From Symsagittifera roscoffensis (taxonomy: Eukaryota > Xenacoelomorpha > Acoela > Convolutidae), in assembly GCF_963678635.1 (NCBI RefSeq), contig NW_026971303.1:1-64000 (forward strand): a stretch of DNA of 64,000 bases, written 5' to 3'. The position numbers and the translations under genes were made by a program. Numbering within the stretch: position 1 is the stretch's first letter; each line of letters begins with the position of its first letter. Below the pieces are notes generated by a model that did not search any database, was not told the DNA's origin, and was given only the letters and a program-made list of their open reading frames with translations. Of the stretch, positions 47,771 through 59,690 are shown piece after piece.

Positions 47771-50265
47771 CTTTCCACGTCTCTATCGCATGAGTCGATT
47801 TGTGCTCCGGTCGGCGGTACCGGACTCACCGAAAGCCAGCATTAACACTACTTCTGTGAGGCGGTCCCCATGGCCTTCTCTTCCCATCGCATTGAAGAGC
47901 ATTACGAGTTTTACAATCAATCAACCGCTGATACACCTCGTTCTCGTGTTGGTTTTGATGCAAGTTCAATAAACAATGTATGATCAATCACAACATGCCC
48001 CTCGCAGCGATTCATCCCTCCTCCGCCTTCGAGGAGATTCATATAGCAGCTTGGGCGCGCCACTACCCTGGTGTGCTTCAATCGGGGATCTAAACACCAC
48101 GGGAGACAAGCTAGCCGGGGGCTCCTTGGTGGGTGACATAAACGATGATGTTGTCATCAGGATTGGCAACTCATTAGTCCACCATCTTCCGCTTCATTGA
48201 AGTCATACTCCAGGAGATCTCTCTCCAGCGCACCCATGTCGAACTCTCTCATTTTGTCGCCTTTACCCTCCATGGGATTGTTCTCTCCCTGATTTTCTTT
48301 GTTCGCGTCTTCTTTCTTTCCTCCATCGTCTGGCTTGGGTCCCAGCCCAGAGGGGCCTTGGCGCATTTCAACTCCTGAAAACGACCGAGCCGGTATCGTC
48401 ATGTCACCTGCCTGGTAGAACACCTTCTCACTTATGACAATTTCTACGGGCTCCTCACCATGCGGCGCCACTTCTTCTGTCGTCAGACAGATGCATCCTC
48501 CTGACTCGCTTGCCACTTCCAGCAAGACTTCTGTCTCTCGTCTGGGCCATTTCGGTCTAGACTTGTCGTCGGCTTGAGTGTTTACGTCGTTCCAATGACC
48601 TGCAGACACATCTAGCTTCCTCGACGGTATGGCCTTGATAATCTTTCTGCTTCATACATCCTGGAAAGTAAACTCGAAGGTATGTAACGCTGCAGCATTC
48701 CAACTGATGAAGTGCGGCTCCATTCCCTCGCTCCATTTGAGCATTCTCTCCTCTAAGTCTTGAGCAGCTCCAGTCCTAGGTTCCAAGACTGGACCAGTCA
48801 CTCCCAGTAAAATCCTCCTGATGCGCGGATACAGGGGGTACATATCCAGCAGAAGAATTGAACCCTCCAACCACGTGTCCTGATTTTCCTTCACATGGGC
48901 GTAGGTCTCCGGCCAAGCCGGGATTTTCACTGCGTCTTTCGTACCCTTGACGATTGGTTGTAGTTTCCAGAGCTTAGGGTTGAATTGGACGTTCGAAAGG
49001 TTCTCGCCGCCCACCCGACACCTAAAGCTGTTGTTCAGTCCATCAACACCCAGTCAGGCTCCGAAATTCTTCGGAATAGTCGATCTTCAATCGCCAGTCA
49101 CCCAGTTCAGCACGGATCAATCCACGATTGACACGAGATTAACGTACAGAACTGAATGCTTATACGCCTCCAGCTGCACGTCCGGGAGCACAGCGTCACT
49201 ACAGGCCCGTACATCGCGGTAACGAATTCTCTCAATCCGATGATCAGAGTCAGCTGGTCGACCCGCATCATTAGGGCCAAGTCGGTCAACAGGGGCATGC
49301 CCCCATACTTTTTCATTTCTTTTCCGTTGGAGACTGGTTTATCTTCCCCGGATAAACTTCTATCTGCTTTAGAAGGCACTGAAGGAGCAAATTGCTCCAA
49401 TCTGTCAGTTTTCTTTAGGAGGCTGTCTCCATTTGGGCATCAAATTCTCTCTTCGGTCCTTGCAGTTGTTCGGGGCATCTCAGTAACACAAACAAGTCTC
49501 ACAAATCTCACTCGCAGTCGGAGATCAGCCAGTTCCTGAGTGAAAGTACCACAGGTCCCTTCACGAAGCTCTCGTGTCCGAAGGCCACGTACAGTGTCAG
49601 CACAAGACTAATGGACAACTTCCTGATATCTCTCACGAAGTTGGCTACTATGTTCCTAGAGGCCCTAGGATACCAACTGCTAATGAACGCGGGTGACTAC
49701 CCCACGTTCATTCCCGCGAAGATAACATCAGAACTTCCATATTCGGCCTTCGTTGCCAGCACGTCTGCCTGGAACCTGTACAGTGACATCGTGTTTGTTA
49801 ATCTCCTGTATCAGCTGCAACATCGTCGCGCCTACCTACTCTCTCGCGTCTAGTATCTTCTTCAGATATTGGTGGATCTCTCTCACCACTGCTGGGGCAA
49901 GATCAAAGGCGTCTTGTCCCAACGTACACAGCCGTGGTACACAACCAAAGGATGGTGTGAGGCTTTTTCCTCAAGGGCATAACCTTAAGAGCTTTTTCTG
50001 TGGAGAGGGCGTTCCTTCTCACCAGGTTCCTCCTTTCGTCCCTCGCATAATCGGTCTGCTGAAACCATAAATTATTTGCCAGGCGCTGCACTAACCGGTT
50101 CTCATCACCCACTCGTGGCCTCAATTTCAACAGCCGGCCGAATAGGGAAAATTCATGTCCCAACCCCTCATCCAACACGACATTTGTCATGCTATGATCC
50201 TTAAATCTTTGGATCGCGCACGAGATGTAAGACCATATCCCAGGTAGTTTTGATCGGAAGGGTTA

Positions 50266-51423
50266 CTAAAGGTTGGGATCCACTTGCTGGTTTGGTGCAG
50301 GTATCATCACATCAAACTGTCCTTCCGCCAACAAGACAACCATGGCGTATACGAACTGCAGGGGTTCGGGTAGCGAGGCATAGCCAGGAGACAGCGCGAA
50401 GATAACCTTGAACAGTTACCTCGCAAAACATTGCCGTATTGACTTCTCGGCCTCCAACATGGCAGATAGAAGCGTCTTAATCGCACAGCTTCCGAGCTCG
50501 GTGTAAATTCATTGACGAGAGCATTCAAGAGTCGTCTACTCTGCAAGTGGTCATTTGATCCGCCTATCATTACCACTTCTGGGTCCCCGTTGACCACTCT
50601 CTGTACACTTATCGCCATTCCCACCGCTTCACCCCAGTCTAAATTAAGAGCTGTGAGGAAGACCACATCCGGTCGAAATAGCCACTATCAAGAATTCCCC
50701 CAGCTTCATATCCTGAGGTTCATAGGCTGCAAACAGGCTAGCTCCCTCTGGTAACTCCAGGTGCGCGTATCTCTTCTCATCAACTTCCACTGAGCTTACC
50801 CGGGGATAATCCTTCGAAAACTCGTCCGCTGACTGTCCCCGGGGCTTCGCAAACTGTCTGTAGATCTTTTGATGTCTGTTGTTGGGTTTGTTCTCCACTA
50901 GAAAGTTCCCTTTGCGGTTTGGCGAGACTCTTTGTCTCACCTGATGACGGATGTCCGTCAATGACCTCGTGCTTAATGGCCCCATGGTGTTATCTCTGGG
51001 CAAACCCTTCAGATCTACCAATCTCAGAGTAGTGATGGAACTGAATTGTTCCTCTTCGGCCAAAAGCCAATCTACTCCTGCTATTCGGTATAACCCGAAT
51101 ACCGTAGGATCTTGTCCATTAAGCTTTTTCTTCGCGTCTGCTTGACATGTCAGCGTTTTCAAGTTGAACTTGTTCGCCATGTCTGCCTCGAATCGTCTGG
51201 GGTCCGATCTATTCCATAACAACTCACTGACTCTGCTTGTATCAAAAACTGCTGCAGGATCTGCTTGCGAGTTCCTTTGAGCCGATGTCGCACTTTTAGG
51301 TTGGCTTGCGGTGCTCGTGGTCGCTTCGTGAGCCACCTTTGTCGTGGTGGACCATCTCTTGTCCCAAGTCGATTCTCCTCGGAACGCGGGGGCGACCGAC
51401 CTCGGGGAGCGGGGGCGGTTCAC
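50266..51423 (-). pseudogene. Second large ORF with GGSNDHL motif (copy B)
   Basis: Copy of 45207-46364 with the same frameshifts. It additionally carries a CAA-to-TAA nonsense change at 50416-50418, so decay continued after duplication. Confidence 0.48.
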
Positions 51424-51588
51424 AACCTCCCCCTCTCGTGGTCAGAGATCTCAGTCGATCTGCGAGTGGTTCAGGTATATGAGACATCAGTCACCCTGCC
51501 AGTAGGGCTACCTCGTGCCACCGGATTGATCATCGTCAGTATTTCGGCTTGCATCTCTTCTATCTTTGTTTGAGATGCGTCGTTTATC

Positions 51589-52829
51589 CGCCGTTTGCCT
51601 TTTTGGAGTGTATCCCATCCCTCGTTAAGGCACTATGATCCACCATTCTCAACGCATTCTCGACGTCAATCAACCAGAGATCGTTGGGATTAGTTGTAAT
51701 CAGGTTCCTCATTATCGTATTCCACCTATTAGCATTCCCATTCATGAAGTCGGCTGTCGGTGAGCCGATTCATGACGGGATTCCTTGAGACGTCGTTAGT
51801 CTCTATCATCAAGGTTAGTGTGTTCACCCGATCATCGTTCTGTAGTTCCATCATCTTGATCACTTGAGTCACTGAGGCTCCGCCAAAGGAGATTACAGCG
51901 GTCTGTCCCACCACGAAGATATTTTTCAGATCCCTCACCAAGCTATCTCCCATAATCAGGTGTTGGCTGCCAGCTGGCATCGGTTGGTGGATCGTCGCTG
52001 GGTTCCAGGTCATGCCAATCAGGCAGGCCCTCGGGTGTTCTGCGGCAACCTGCACGAAGGTTCTTCCAGTGTTGAGATCCTTTCGGACAACGATCGCTCG
52101 CGACCTCACTTTGGCTCCACTCGGGTTTTGTTGTCTTTTCTTCCCTGATGGGTGACTGGCCTCCCTGCTGAGAAGGAACGATCCTACTTAAGCTTCTGTC
52201 CCCTGCTCGGTGTATCTCCTGCATCGTAGCTTTGGCCACCTACTCGAATTTCTCCTGAAAGTGAGGTGCGAGGTAGGTATCTGAGGGATCCGGTATCGTA
52301 TTTCTCGCGGTTGAAGGCGAGCTCATTTGTTGCGGGGCTGTCACCTCACTCGGTCTGTAAAGCTCTTGAGACTTAGCCTTGGTCGTCGTAATGGGGCTCA
52401 TCATCGCCAGGACATCTGGTGACAACTTGCTCACTGTCGCACTGTAGAGCTCCTTCAGTTGCTTTCCTCCTCCTCGAAAGCGATCTGTAACTCGTCAAAC
52501 TTTCTCTTCCATTCGTCACGATGTTTAACTTTCTCTTTGTTTTCATCAAACTTAGCGCAGAATTCTTCCCAGTCATTATCCCTTTTTTCAAGAGTTCCAT
52601 TGGTTTCTGCCGTCTGTATTTCGATCTCGTTCTCTCTCACCTTCTTTGACGGTGGAGCTGCACTTGGTGAGTCCACAAAATGCGATGCGGCCGGCCCATC
52701 GCGTCATCTTTTTGGTCCGAAGAGAGGCTGTGCTGAGGAATTGGGGCGTACTGGCCTTGGCATCTCTCCCAGCCTATAATAACATTGTTCGCCTAACCCT
52801 GGCTCATGAGCAAGGTCATGGCCAGGCAT
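51589..52829 (-). pseudogene. SGNH/GDSL-type hydrolase (copy B)
   Basis: Near-identical to the copy A gene. GDS lies at 51942-51950 and the DGIH block at 51608-51619. The shared frameshift and TAG (52240-52242) show the gene was already broken before duplication. A further TGA at 52704-52706, created by a single base change, is private to this copy and shortens the readable N-terminus to a Met at 52676. Confidence 0.68.
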
Positions 52830-53051
52830 CTTTCCACGTCTCTATCGCATGAGTCGATTTGTGCTCCGGTCGGCGGTACCGGACTCACCGAAAGCCAGCA
52901 TTAACACTACTTCTGTGAGGCGGTCCCCATGGCCTTCTCTTCCCATCGCATTGAAGAGCATTACGAGTTTTACAATCAATCAACCGCTGATACACCTCGT
53001 TCTCGTGTTGGTTTTGATGCAAGTTCAATAAACAATGTATGATCAATCACA

Positions 53052-53412
53052 ATCCAAAAGACAAGTCAAGACTTAGTTTAATCATACAAGCTATCTCATC
53101 TTAAAATCAAGACATCATTAATCTCTTTTAAAAGCAGTCAGTTGAAATTCTCTTTTTGTTCTTAGTTTAAACGCTAGCATCAAGGTGGATCGTAAAATGT
53201 AATAAAATTGAAGGCTGTCACCTTTCACATCTGGAATATTCCAGTCCACAAATACATAATCATCACACAATCATAACCACACAATAACACAAAACATCAA
53301 TACCGTACATCAACACTACTATTACGAAAACCTGATACCTGATAACTATCCTATAACCTAATATTAACGCTTAAAAATTAAACTATTAAATTTTTTAGCA
53401 CTAAATACGGCT
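53052..53412. other. Spacer between SGNH locus and second Gypsy element
   Basis: AT- and CA-rich, no gene. It contains a perfect 14-bp palindrome, CTGGAATATTCCAG, at 53231-53244, whose centre matches a minimal heat-shock-element pattern (GAAnnTTC). I could not match this stretch to the other side of the element, so it is not shown to be an LTR. Confidence 0.6.
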
Positions 53413-54504
53413 CTAACATAAGGTCAGGTAGTACTTTTTATGAAAGTAAACCTGGATGTCCGTTTCCGAAAATATAACATGTACTAGGGCATATAGCTCT
53501 CTCGGATGTAATTTTCCCCTATTAGGATCATAGACCGGCAAGGAGAGCGAGGTCACTCCTCTCTCAACAAGGAAATCCCTGAGTCGATTTAGTGCCAGCA
53601 CTAAACACTCGGGATTCACGTGTTGTCTGTCAGTGGCCTTAGTTACCATGAAACAAAAATATTTTCCTGGTATCTGTGATGCAACAGGGGACAACGCTAT
53701 CATCCCTCCCACACCAGGCCTCTGTTTCCAAAAAAAACTCGAGAAATTGAGAAGATCGAGAATGGATTCGGGAACACGTACGGGACCATCTGGAGCGACC
53801 AAGTTGGTTTCGGCGTTGTCGTTACTGATATATTCGATGCTAGGCTGATCGACATCCTGAATCGTCGGGATTGTATCCCTGGGATCTGCAGGTAGATCAT
53901 GGAGCCACTCGAACACTCGTAAGTTTGTCAACTATTTCTCATGCATCTGTTCTACCTCATTTTCGAATTCCCTTTCCGGTTCTGAGCAATCGCCGATGCT
54001 GTCCTGATCTGTATTGTTGGTCAGGTCGATCTCCTGTGACACTACTATTTCGTCCAGACCCAATATCGTGTCCGCCACGTCGCTCAAATAAGTCCTGTCT
54101 ACGACAAAGTCTTCACCATACTGGTTGTATTTCTTTATATCCCTTCCCCTCTTGCCCTGGCGCGACTCCATGGAGAAAGGAAAATCAGGCTCTACTCCTG
54201 TTTTGACTTCCGTCTGCTCTGAGCAGTCCCAGTCTTCTTTGGCATATGGTAGGGTTTCGTCATCAACATCCACTCGCTTGGTTAACTCCAGGTCAAGTGG
54301 CAGATCACCGTCATCTATCACCTCATTCCCGTCGTTCTCGTCGCGTGTGCCTCTCTCATTCTCCACGCAGGCCGGGTCAACTATCAAGTAGTCCTCATCA
54401 TGCATGTCAGTGAGAGTGCACCATTCCACCGATGAGGCATTGTGCGGTTTGATTTTCTCGCAATGAGTTGCCCGTCCGCTGCACAGTCGATAAAAAACGA
54501 CCAA
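53413..54504 (-). pseudogene. Acidic linker plus macro-domain-like protein
   Basis: One frame runs from 54504 to 53413, interrupted only by TAG at 53932-53934. The first 190 codons are strongly acidic (Asp/Glu clusters). The last 172 resemble a macro domain of the TARG1/POA1-like kind: a Gly-rich VGGMIALSP turn, then KYFCFMVTKATDRQH, a helix ending in LRDFLVERGV, the strand SLSLPVYDPNRGKL where other macro domains have an Ile-Gly-Cys-Gly-Leu-Asp loop, and a final IFSETDIQVYFH strand. Macro domains bind or hydrolyse ADP-ribose. It sits in the env position of the retroelement. The N-terminal ADP-ribose-binding Asn/Asp motif is not clear, so activity cannot be judged. Confidence 0.65.
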
Positions 54505-54546
54505 CCTGGTGCACTTCAGTTATTCAAAAAGGACCATGCCATTTTT

Positions 54547-55621
54547 TCAGCAATTTTTTGATTCCCTTTGGTAGGCCTTTGCATCAGCGGTCCTCTCGTC
54601 AAACCTCTTTTTCTGCCTTACATGAGCCTGCTTCGTGTTCCTCCTGCACAGATCACTGAGTTCCTGTTGCCTCCTGATCACATCACGCACGTACTTTTGT
54701 GGTGCTGTTCTCTTACCCTCGTACTCAGGATAGAAGAAAGTTAATGGGAGGGCTTTCTTGTGGCCTTGTAACATCATATGCGGCTTATTCGCGTGGTGGA
54801 GTGTTCGGTGCTATTGTAAGCGGCCATTATCTGCGGCAAGTGCCTATCCCAATCGTCCATGTATCGTGAGCAATAGACCCTCAACATGGAAACTAGTATA
54901 CGATTTTGTCTTTAGACCAGGCCAATTGTTTGTGGATGATAAGTGGTCGAGTGGGTCTGTGCCACTTGCGACCTCTTCATTAACTCCTTTGCGAGATCTC
55001 CAAGGATTGCTTTACCATTGTCTGACTGGAACGTGATCGGGAAGCCGTGCCTTGCTATTCAAATATTTATCAAAAGATCTCACGTCTCCACCGATGATGC
55101 TTTCATGCGGGGAGCTGCCTCTGCCTATTTCGTGAAATGATCAACATTATGAGCACTTGATTATAGCCCGTGACCGTCATGCATAATTTTTGTTGATCAA
55201 TTTGTACCGCTTCATTGAATCCTGACGACTCTATCGATTGAAGAGGAAACCTCAACGTCCCGGGATCCTCCGCTTGCTGACACGACAAGCATGCAGAAAT
55301 CCGTTTCTCACAGGCCTTTTTCAAGCCAGGCCATTCAAATCGCTTCGGTATCCGGCTATACACCTTTTCCATGCCTTGATGAACCATCTGATCTTGTGAA
55401 CGGAACATTATTTCAGTTTGATGCAGATGTGGTAGCACTATCGAATTGTTTTTGTAAAGGACTTTGTCTTCTTTTTCGCGCTTGCAGGCCACAATCCCGT
55501 TTTTGTTCAAATAAAACAAATCCTTTCTCTTAATTTGCTTTAGGATCTTATAGCTTTCTTCTTCCAAATCGCCTTTGTCAGATGCTCCGTTCTCTGTCCA
55601 TCTCTTTAAACTGCTCGTCAT
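54547..55621 (-). pseudogene. Integrase (Ty3/Gypsy)
   Basis: The frame 55621-55103 holds the H2C2 zinc domain (His pair in 55440-55380, then CLSCQQAE) and the first catalytic Asp in EAVQIDQQKLCM. In the following shifted frames the second Asp is in FQSDNGKAILGDL (about 55035-54995). The catalytic Glu position, expected after the Pro-Gln-Thr-x-Gly-Leu-Val motif, is a TAA stop (54912-54914), a single-base change from GAA. The C-terminal basic part is in 54777-54547. The protein would have been cytoplasmic/nuclear and acted on element cDNA. Confidence 0.87.
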
Positions 55622-56292
55622 CCTATTGTTTCGCTGAGCCCTTCAAAGTCGATACCTTTATCACATTTAGCTGTCCGCTGCTTATCATCCGAGCTTGGGC
55701 ATCGTCCATCAATTTAACACACCATATCCTTTTCAAAGGTGTAGCTTCTGGCTGTAAGGATTCTAGATTGGTACAGAAGACCGTTGCATGCGGGAGTAGT
55801 CTATTTGTTCTTGACGTTTCTCGACTCCCCGGAAAAATCATCCCGGCCAGGTCAGATATGATTTGACTCCACCGGGCAATGTTTCATCTCCGGATGAACA
55901 GTCCGAGCACGGCTCGTACTTCTCCCTGGCATCAGTGAACTGAACCCTTCTTGCCACGCTGGTTTTTCATTTAACACTGACCTCTTGAGATGTTTGAGTA
56001 CCGGTTGCCTGTTGAGGTTCCACATACGAAGTCCTTAAAAGGACAACTTTTGGTATCGAATTCACTAGCTGGTTCACTATCGATCGGCAATCCAGTTCAA
56101 CGTCCCGACTCCGAATGGCTACCGGTCTCTTATCCGTTCTTTCATTGATGGTCAACCTGTGCATGGTCTCCATCCATTCATGATCTTGCCTTTCAACTTC
56201 TCTGACAAGCAGGTCACGGAGACATCTAGTGCTACCTTCACCGTCTTGTTTAACAGGGCTATGCTATTGATGCCTAGCCTGGTACGTTCTTG
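55622..56292 (-). other. RNase H-integrase linker, degenerate
   Basis: Short minus-strand frames (55841-55623, 56173-55967) with polyprotein-like composition link RNase H and integrase. The latter contains a CRSIVNQLVNSIP-type helix. No catalytic motif is visible; they are remnants of the spacer between the enzymes. Confidence 0.45.
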
Positions 56293-57105
56293 CTACGCCA
56301 GGTTCGAGCGAACTAGCAAATCCAATGGTACCGGATCACCGTTTGCCAATACTTTTATCTCAGCACCCGTTTCCACGGGAAGCTTGGGGCGTCCCCGTAT
56401 GGATTGTCCAGACTTATCAAGCCATCGGGTGAGTGGCAGCTTCTCATAAGTATCTTTATCCAAAAAGGAAAAGCCATCCTTAATTTCTGCCTGGTTAGCT
56501 TGCTTCTCTTTTAATCGCTCATAGAATTCCGTCTTCTTGCTGAGGCTGTCGGCATCCTGGTGCTTGTCACGTGATCGGTGCTCTATAATCATGTGATAGC
56601 CATCCAGACGCACGACCCAGCGACCGATATAGTTTTGGTTCATCGAATAAGTCTTTAGCCAGGAAAGAGCTCGATTATCTACGCGCAACTTGAATGGAGC
56701 ACTCCCTAAGTAGGCCCTGTACTTTTCAACAAAGGTAATCACTGTGAACATCTCCGCTTTCGGTGCACCGTATTTCATTTCAGTGTCGCTTAGGATTTTA
56801 CTCCCATAGGCTATTGGCCGGGGAACAGTCCTTCCGTTCCACTCTTGTTCCTGGTGAAGTATGCCCGATATCGCAACTACTGATGCCGTTGTATCTAGCA
56901 CAAACATCCCTTTCTCTGTCGGCATACCGAGGACCGAAGCCTCGCAAAAAACGCGCTCGATGTTCTCAAAAGAGACCTGAGCCACGTCAGTCCAGCTGAT
57001 TTTCTTAGCCTTATTTTGCATCAACTGCTGCATAGGGTATATCTTATCAGCATACCCTTTGATAAACTCTCGGTAGTATTTAGCGAATCCGAGAGAGCTC
57101 ATCAA
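56293..57105 (-). pseudogene. RT connection and RNase H
   Basis: An open stretch of 270 codons. It begins with the RT thumb/connection motif SLGFAKYYREFIKGYADK, then RNase H. The first catalytic Asp, normally in a Thr-Asp-Ala-Ser context, reads VLDTTASVVAI here, so the Asp is Thr. The Glu (PKAEMFTVI) and the third Asp (LRVDNRALSWL) are present. A hydrophilic region toward integrase follows. The missing Asp suggests this copy would lack RNase H activity even where the frame is open. Confidence 0.87.
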
Positions 57106-57754
57106 TTGCGTGTCGGTCTTCGGTGCCTTCCATGTCAGTACTGTTTCAACCGCTTCAGGATCTAGTCTGACTCTGTGTTTATCTACAAGACGACCGAGTT
57201 ACTCTATTGAGTCTCTCAGGGTTTCGCACTTGGAGGGTTTACATTTCAGGCCGGCCTGTTTCATGCAATTAAAGACCTCGTCCAGTCTCTCTTTACGGTC
57301 CTCCAGGGTAAGTGTTGCGATCACCACGTCATCAAGGTAACACACTATGAGTTTCACACATTCAGGAGCACCTGGGCCAATAATCGTTGGAATGTAGCAG
57401 TCGCATTGCATAGTCCAAACGGCATCCTTTTCTACTCGAAAAGTCCCAGCTCTTATGCAAAGCCCGTTTTCTCTCGATCCTGTTTTCTGAGGGGCACTTG
57501 CCAGAAAGCAGAGCCCAAATCCAACGTCGTGAAGAATTTGGCGTCTCCCAACTTGGAGAGGCTCTCATCAATGCGGGGACTCGGGTATGCGTCCTTTATC
57601 GTTACTGCGTTCAGGTAACGATAATCACGAAAAAACCTAAACTGCCCCCTTTATTTTTTGCCATGACTACGCCGCAAGCCCGCGGGGACTTCTACGGTTC
57701 AATGATGTCGTATTCCATTATCACATCAATCTCTTTCCTGCAGGCTTCCGAATT
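57106..57754 (-). pseudogene. Reverse transcriptase core
   Basis: The RT palm and fingers are spread over several frames. The catalytic YLDD is at 57328-57339 within 57411-57199, followed by the helix LDEVFNCMKQAGLKCKPSKCE, typical of Gypsy RT. Motifs upstream lie in 57571-57412 and further shifted frames. At least three frameshifts are needed, so no functional enzyme is encoded. Plus-strand frames here (57498-58157 and others) are antisense shadows. Confidence 0.85.
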
Positions 57755-58327
57755 CTATGGGGTCTTTCTCCTAGCTCCCTCCCTTCGAGGTACCGAACCT
57801 TCTTCTATCTCTATTTCGTGTTCTACAAAATTGCAGCAACCTATGTCAGCTTTATGCTTCGAAAAAACGTCCGCGTTCCGATTCAACACTGCTCTAAGAG
57901 AGTCCGGTTCCTTATCCGATACTTTACCTTTTAGGTGTTCTATCTCAGGTAGGACTGGTTTATTTACTGCTAATTTTATGTCTGTTGGTCTCTCAGGGCA
58001 ATTCGAGCAACTGGGCAGCGCATCGTCTGTCTCTGATTTCATGGAAAATACCTTCTTAAAAGACTTCAATTCATTGATTTTTTTCAGTATACAATCTTGG
58101 TTAGCAAGTAATGGACACTCAGTTACTTTAAATATCTTCAAGTACTCCAAACTCTGATAGTCTTTGTTTAGAGGCAAGGCATAGTCAAGCTTCTTTCCTC
58201 GTTGTATGGTCACTGTTGTTGCCTGTGTGTTCATCAACAAACTCACACACAGTCCGCTCCGAGTGAGTGAGAAGCTTCTTCCTAAAATAGCTGAGCTCTT
58301 ACTGTTTGGGTTGGGGACAAGACACAA
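57755..58327 (-). pseudogene. Protease-RT spacer and RT N-terminus
   Basis: A 190-codon open frame starting with VPNPNSKSSAILGRSF and ending with CCNFVEHEIEIEEGSVPRRE, the entry to the RT fingers. The part between is helical and charged and is probably a linker in the Gag-Pol polyprotein. It is open for its full length, unusually intact for this element. Confidence 0.75.
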
Positions 58328-58429
58328 TTATCTGTTCCTACTAGGCTCATTCAAATTCCTCATCCTAAATGTCGCTATTACAGCTTGATTTGGTTTTAAC
58401 CTAACCTTCCGATCTAGGAAATTTGGCAC

Positions 58430-59361
58430 CTTTGCTTGGTTAATCGGTTTTTTTCATACTTTCTCTCTGGATGCTTGATCCGTATCCACCCGTCGTTAAG
58501 GTCGATTGTGACGTCGAAGTTGCGCACGAAGTCTCGTCCTAGGATGAACTGGTCGGATTCGTCAGGATTTTCGACGAACAGAAATGTCATCCAGAGATGC
58601 CTTCCTCCTAGCTGTAGCGAAATCGTGGGAGTCCGCTGCCAGTCTGATATTAGTCGGAATCAGATCCGACATGTCAAAGCCCATGTCAGACCAGGTGCTT
58701 ATGGGCATGACACTGAAAACCGCTCCAGTGTCAAGCAGTCCTTTCACGGAGAGTTGTCTGCCCTGTTGGTCAAATAAGTGTGATGCCAGATCGGCTTCAC
58801 AGCCTATGTGGACTGCATCCTGCTCGAGCCTGGCATTGTGTCCAACTATTTGCAACTTAAGCTCTTCTCGCAAGGCGTAGATCCGGCCTAAAGGGTCACT
58901 GGCATTGGTCACGTGATTTTTCGTATGAATATTTATGCCGTCCACGTTCATCAGGATCGGGTATGGGCCATAGACTTCTATATAATGTCCATCTACTCTC
59001 ATTAATCTCGGTACATTAGTTTTGAGTAACGCTCTCATGACCTTAGAATCCAAATTGGGTTCTGTTTCTTTCAAGTAGTCAGCATAGATGTTCAGATGTA
59101 CCAGCGTGATCTCAGATGGTTCACTCAAGTTCTTTACTACCTGATGACCTGCGATCGTGATTATTGACATTATTTTTGTCCCCTCTCTTCTCTTGTCATG
59201 CCGAAGGTTTTCCCTGAGATGATATTCAACTTCAGACCCCTATTCATCGGTTCCTGGTTGTCCTCCTCTTTCGCTGCCTTCTCTAAGATGTCAAGTTTCT
59301 CGCTCAGCTCTGTGTTTTCTCGTTCAGACCTTACCCATTGTTCAACTTCTTGCGTGGCCAA
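58430..59361 (-). pseudogene. Retroelement aspartic protease with upstream domain
   Basis: The frame 59361-59170 is a short coiled-coil leader (ENTELSEKLDILEKAAKEE). After a shift, 59170-58562 gives a conserved upstream region and then the protease active site KGLLDTGAVFSVMP (Asp-Thr-Gly), with the flap region after it. Another frame at 58560-58430 reads DQFILGRDFVRNFDV, the closing Ile-Leu-Gly-Arg-Asp motif of Gypsy proteases. The enzyme would cut the Gag-Pol polyprotein. It lies in the lower copy of the internal duplication; the upper copy lacks the active site. Confidence 0.82.
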
Positions 59362-59690
59362 CTTTTGTTGAACGTTTTGTAGTCGGTACGAGCCGCCAGG
59401 CCATAAAGTACTTTGAGCGCACTAGCTGATTGAGCCTCCAGGCCCGAGGTATTGCGTCATTAGACAAGGTTTAGACTTTTTCAGTCGTGAATAAGCCTTT
59501 TGTCACTTCTTTCTTCCGTGACTCAGCTTCGTTCATTAGGCGTGCTTGACTCCTGATAGCGCCTCTTCATAGCGGGGATGCTTCGCGTCTGCCACTGCAT
59601 CCCAGAATTGCACGCAGTCTGATTTGAAATGTCCTTCCAGATTACAAGAAAGCACCTCGGTTCATACTTCATTATCAGCCCTCTCACATG

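Larger units (their letters stand above)
42986..47994 (-). repeat. 5-kb tandem duplication, copy A (SGNH locus)
   Basis: This region is repeated almost exactly at 47995-53051, at an offset of 5,009 then 5,059 bp. I count about 13-15 base differences by eye. Copy A lacks 50 bp at about 43430 relative to copy B. The junction shows CAATCACAA joined to ATGCCCCTCGCAG through one extra C. Coding is on the minus strand. Confidence 0.95.
47995..53051 (-). repeat. 5-kb tandem duplication, copy B (SGNH locus)
   Basis: Second copy of 42986-47994. Copy B retains the 50-bp segment (about 48440-48490) absent from copy A. It has gained two nonsense mutations of its own: TGA at 52704-52706 and TAA at 50416-50418. 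Beyond 53051 the sequence is unique. Confidence 0.95.

Noticed and set aside
57498-58157. 219-codon plus-strand frame
   Set aside because: It is antisense to the protease-RT spacer and RT, which have clear motifs on the minus strand.
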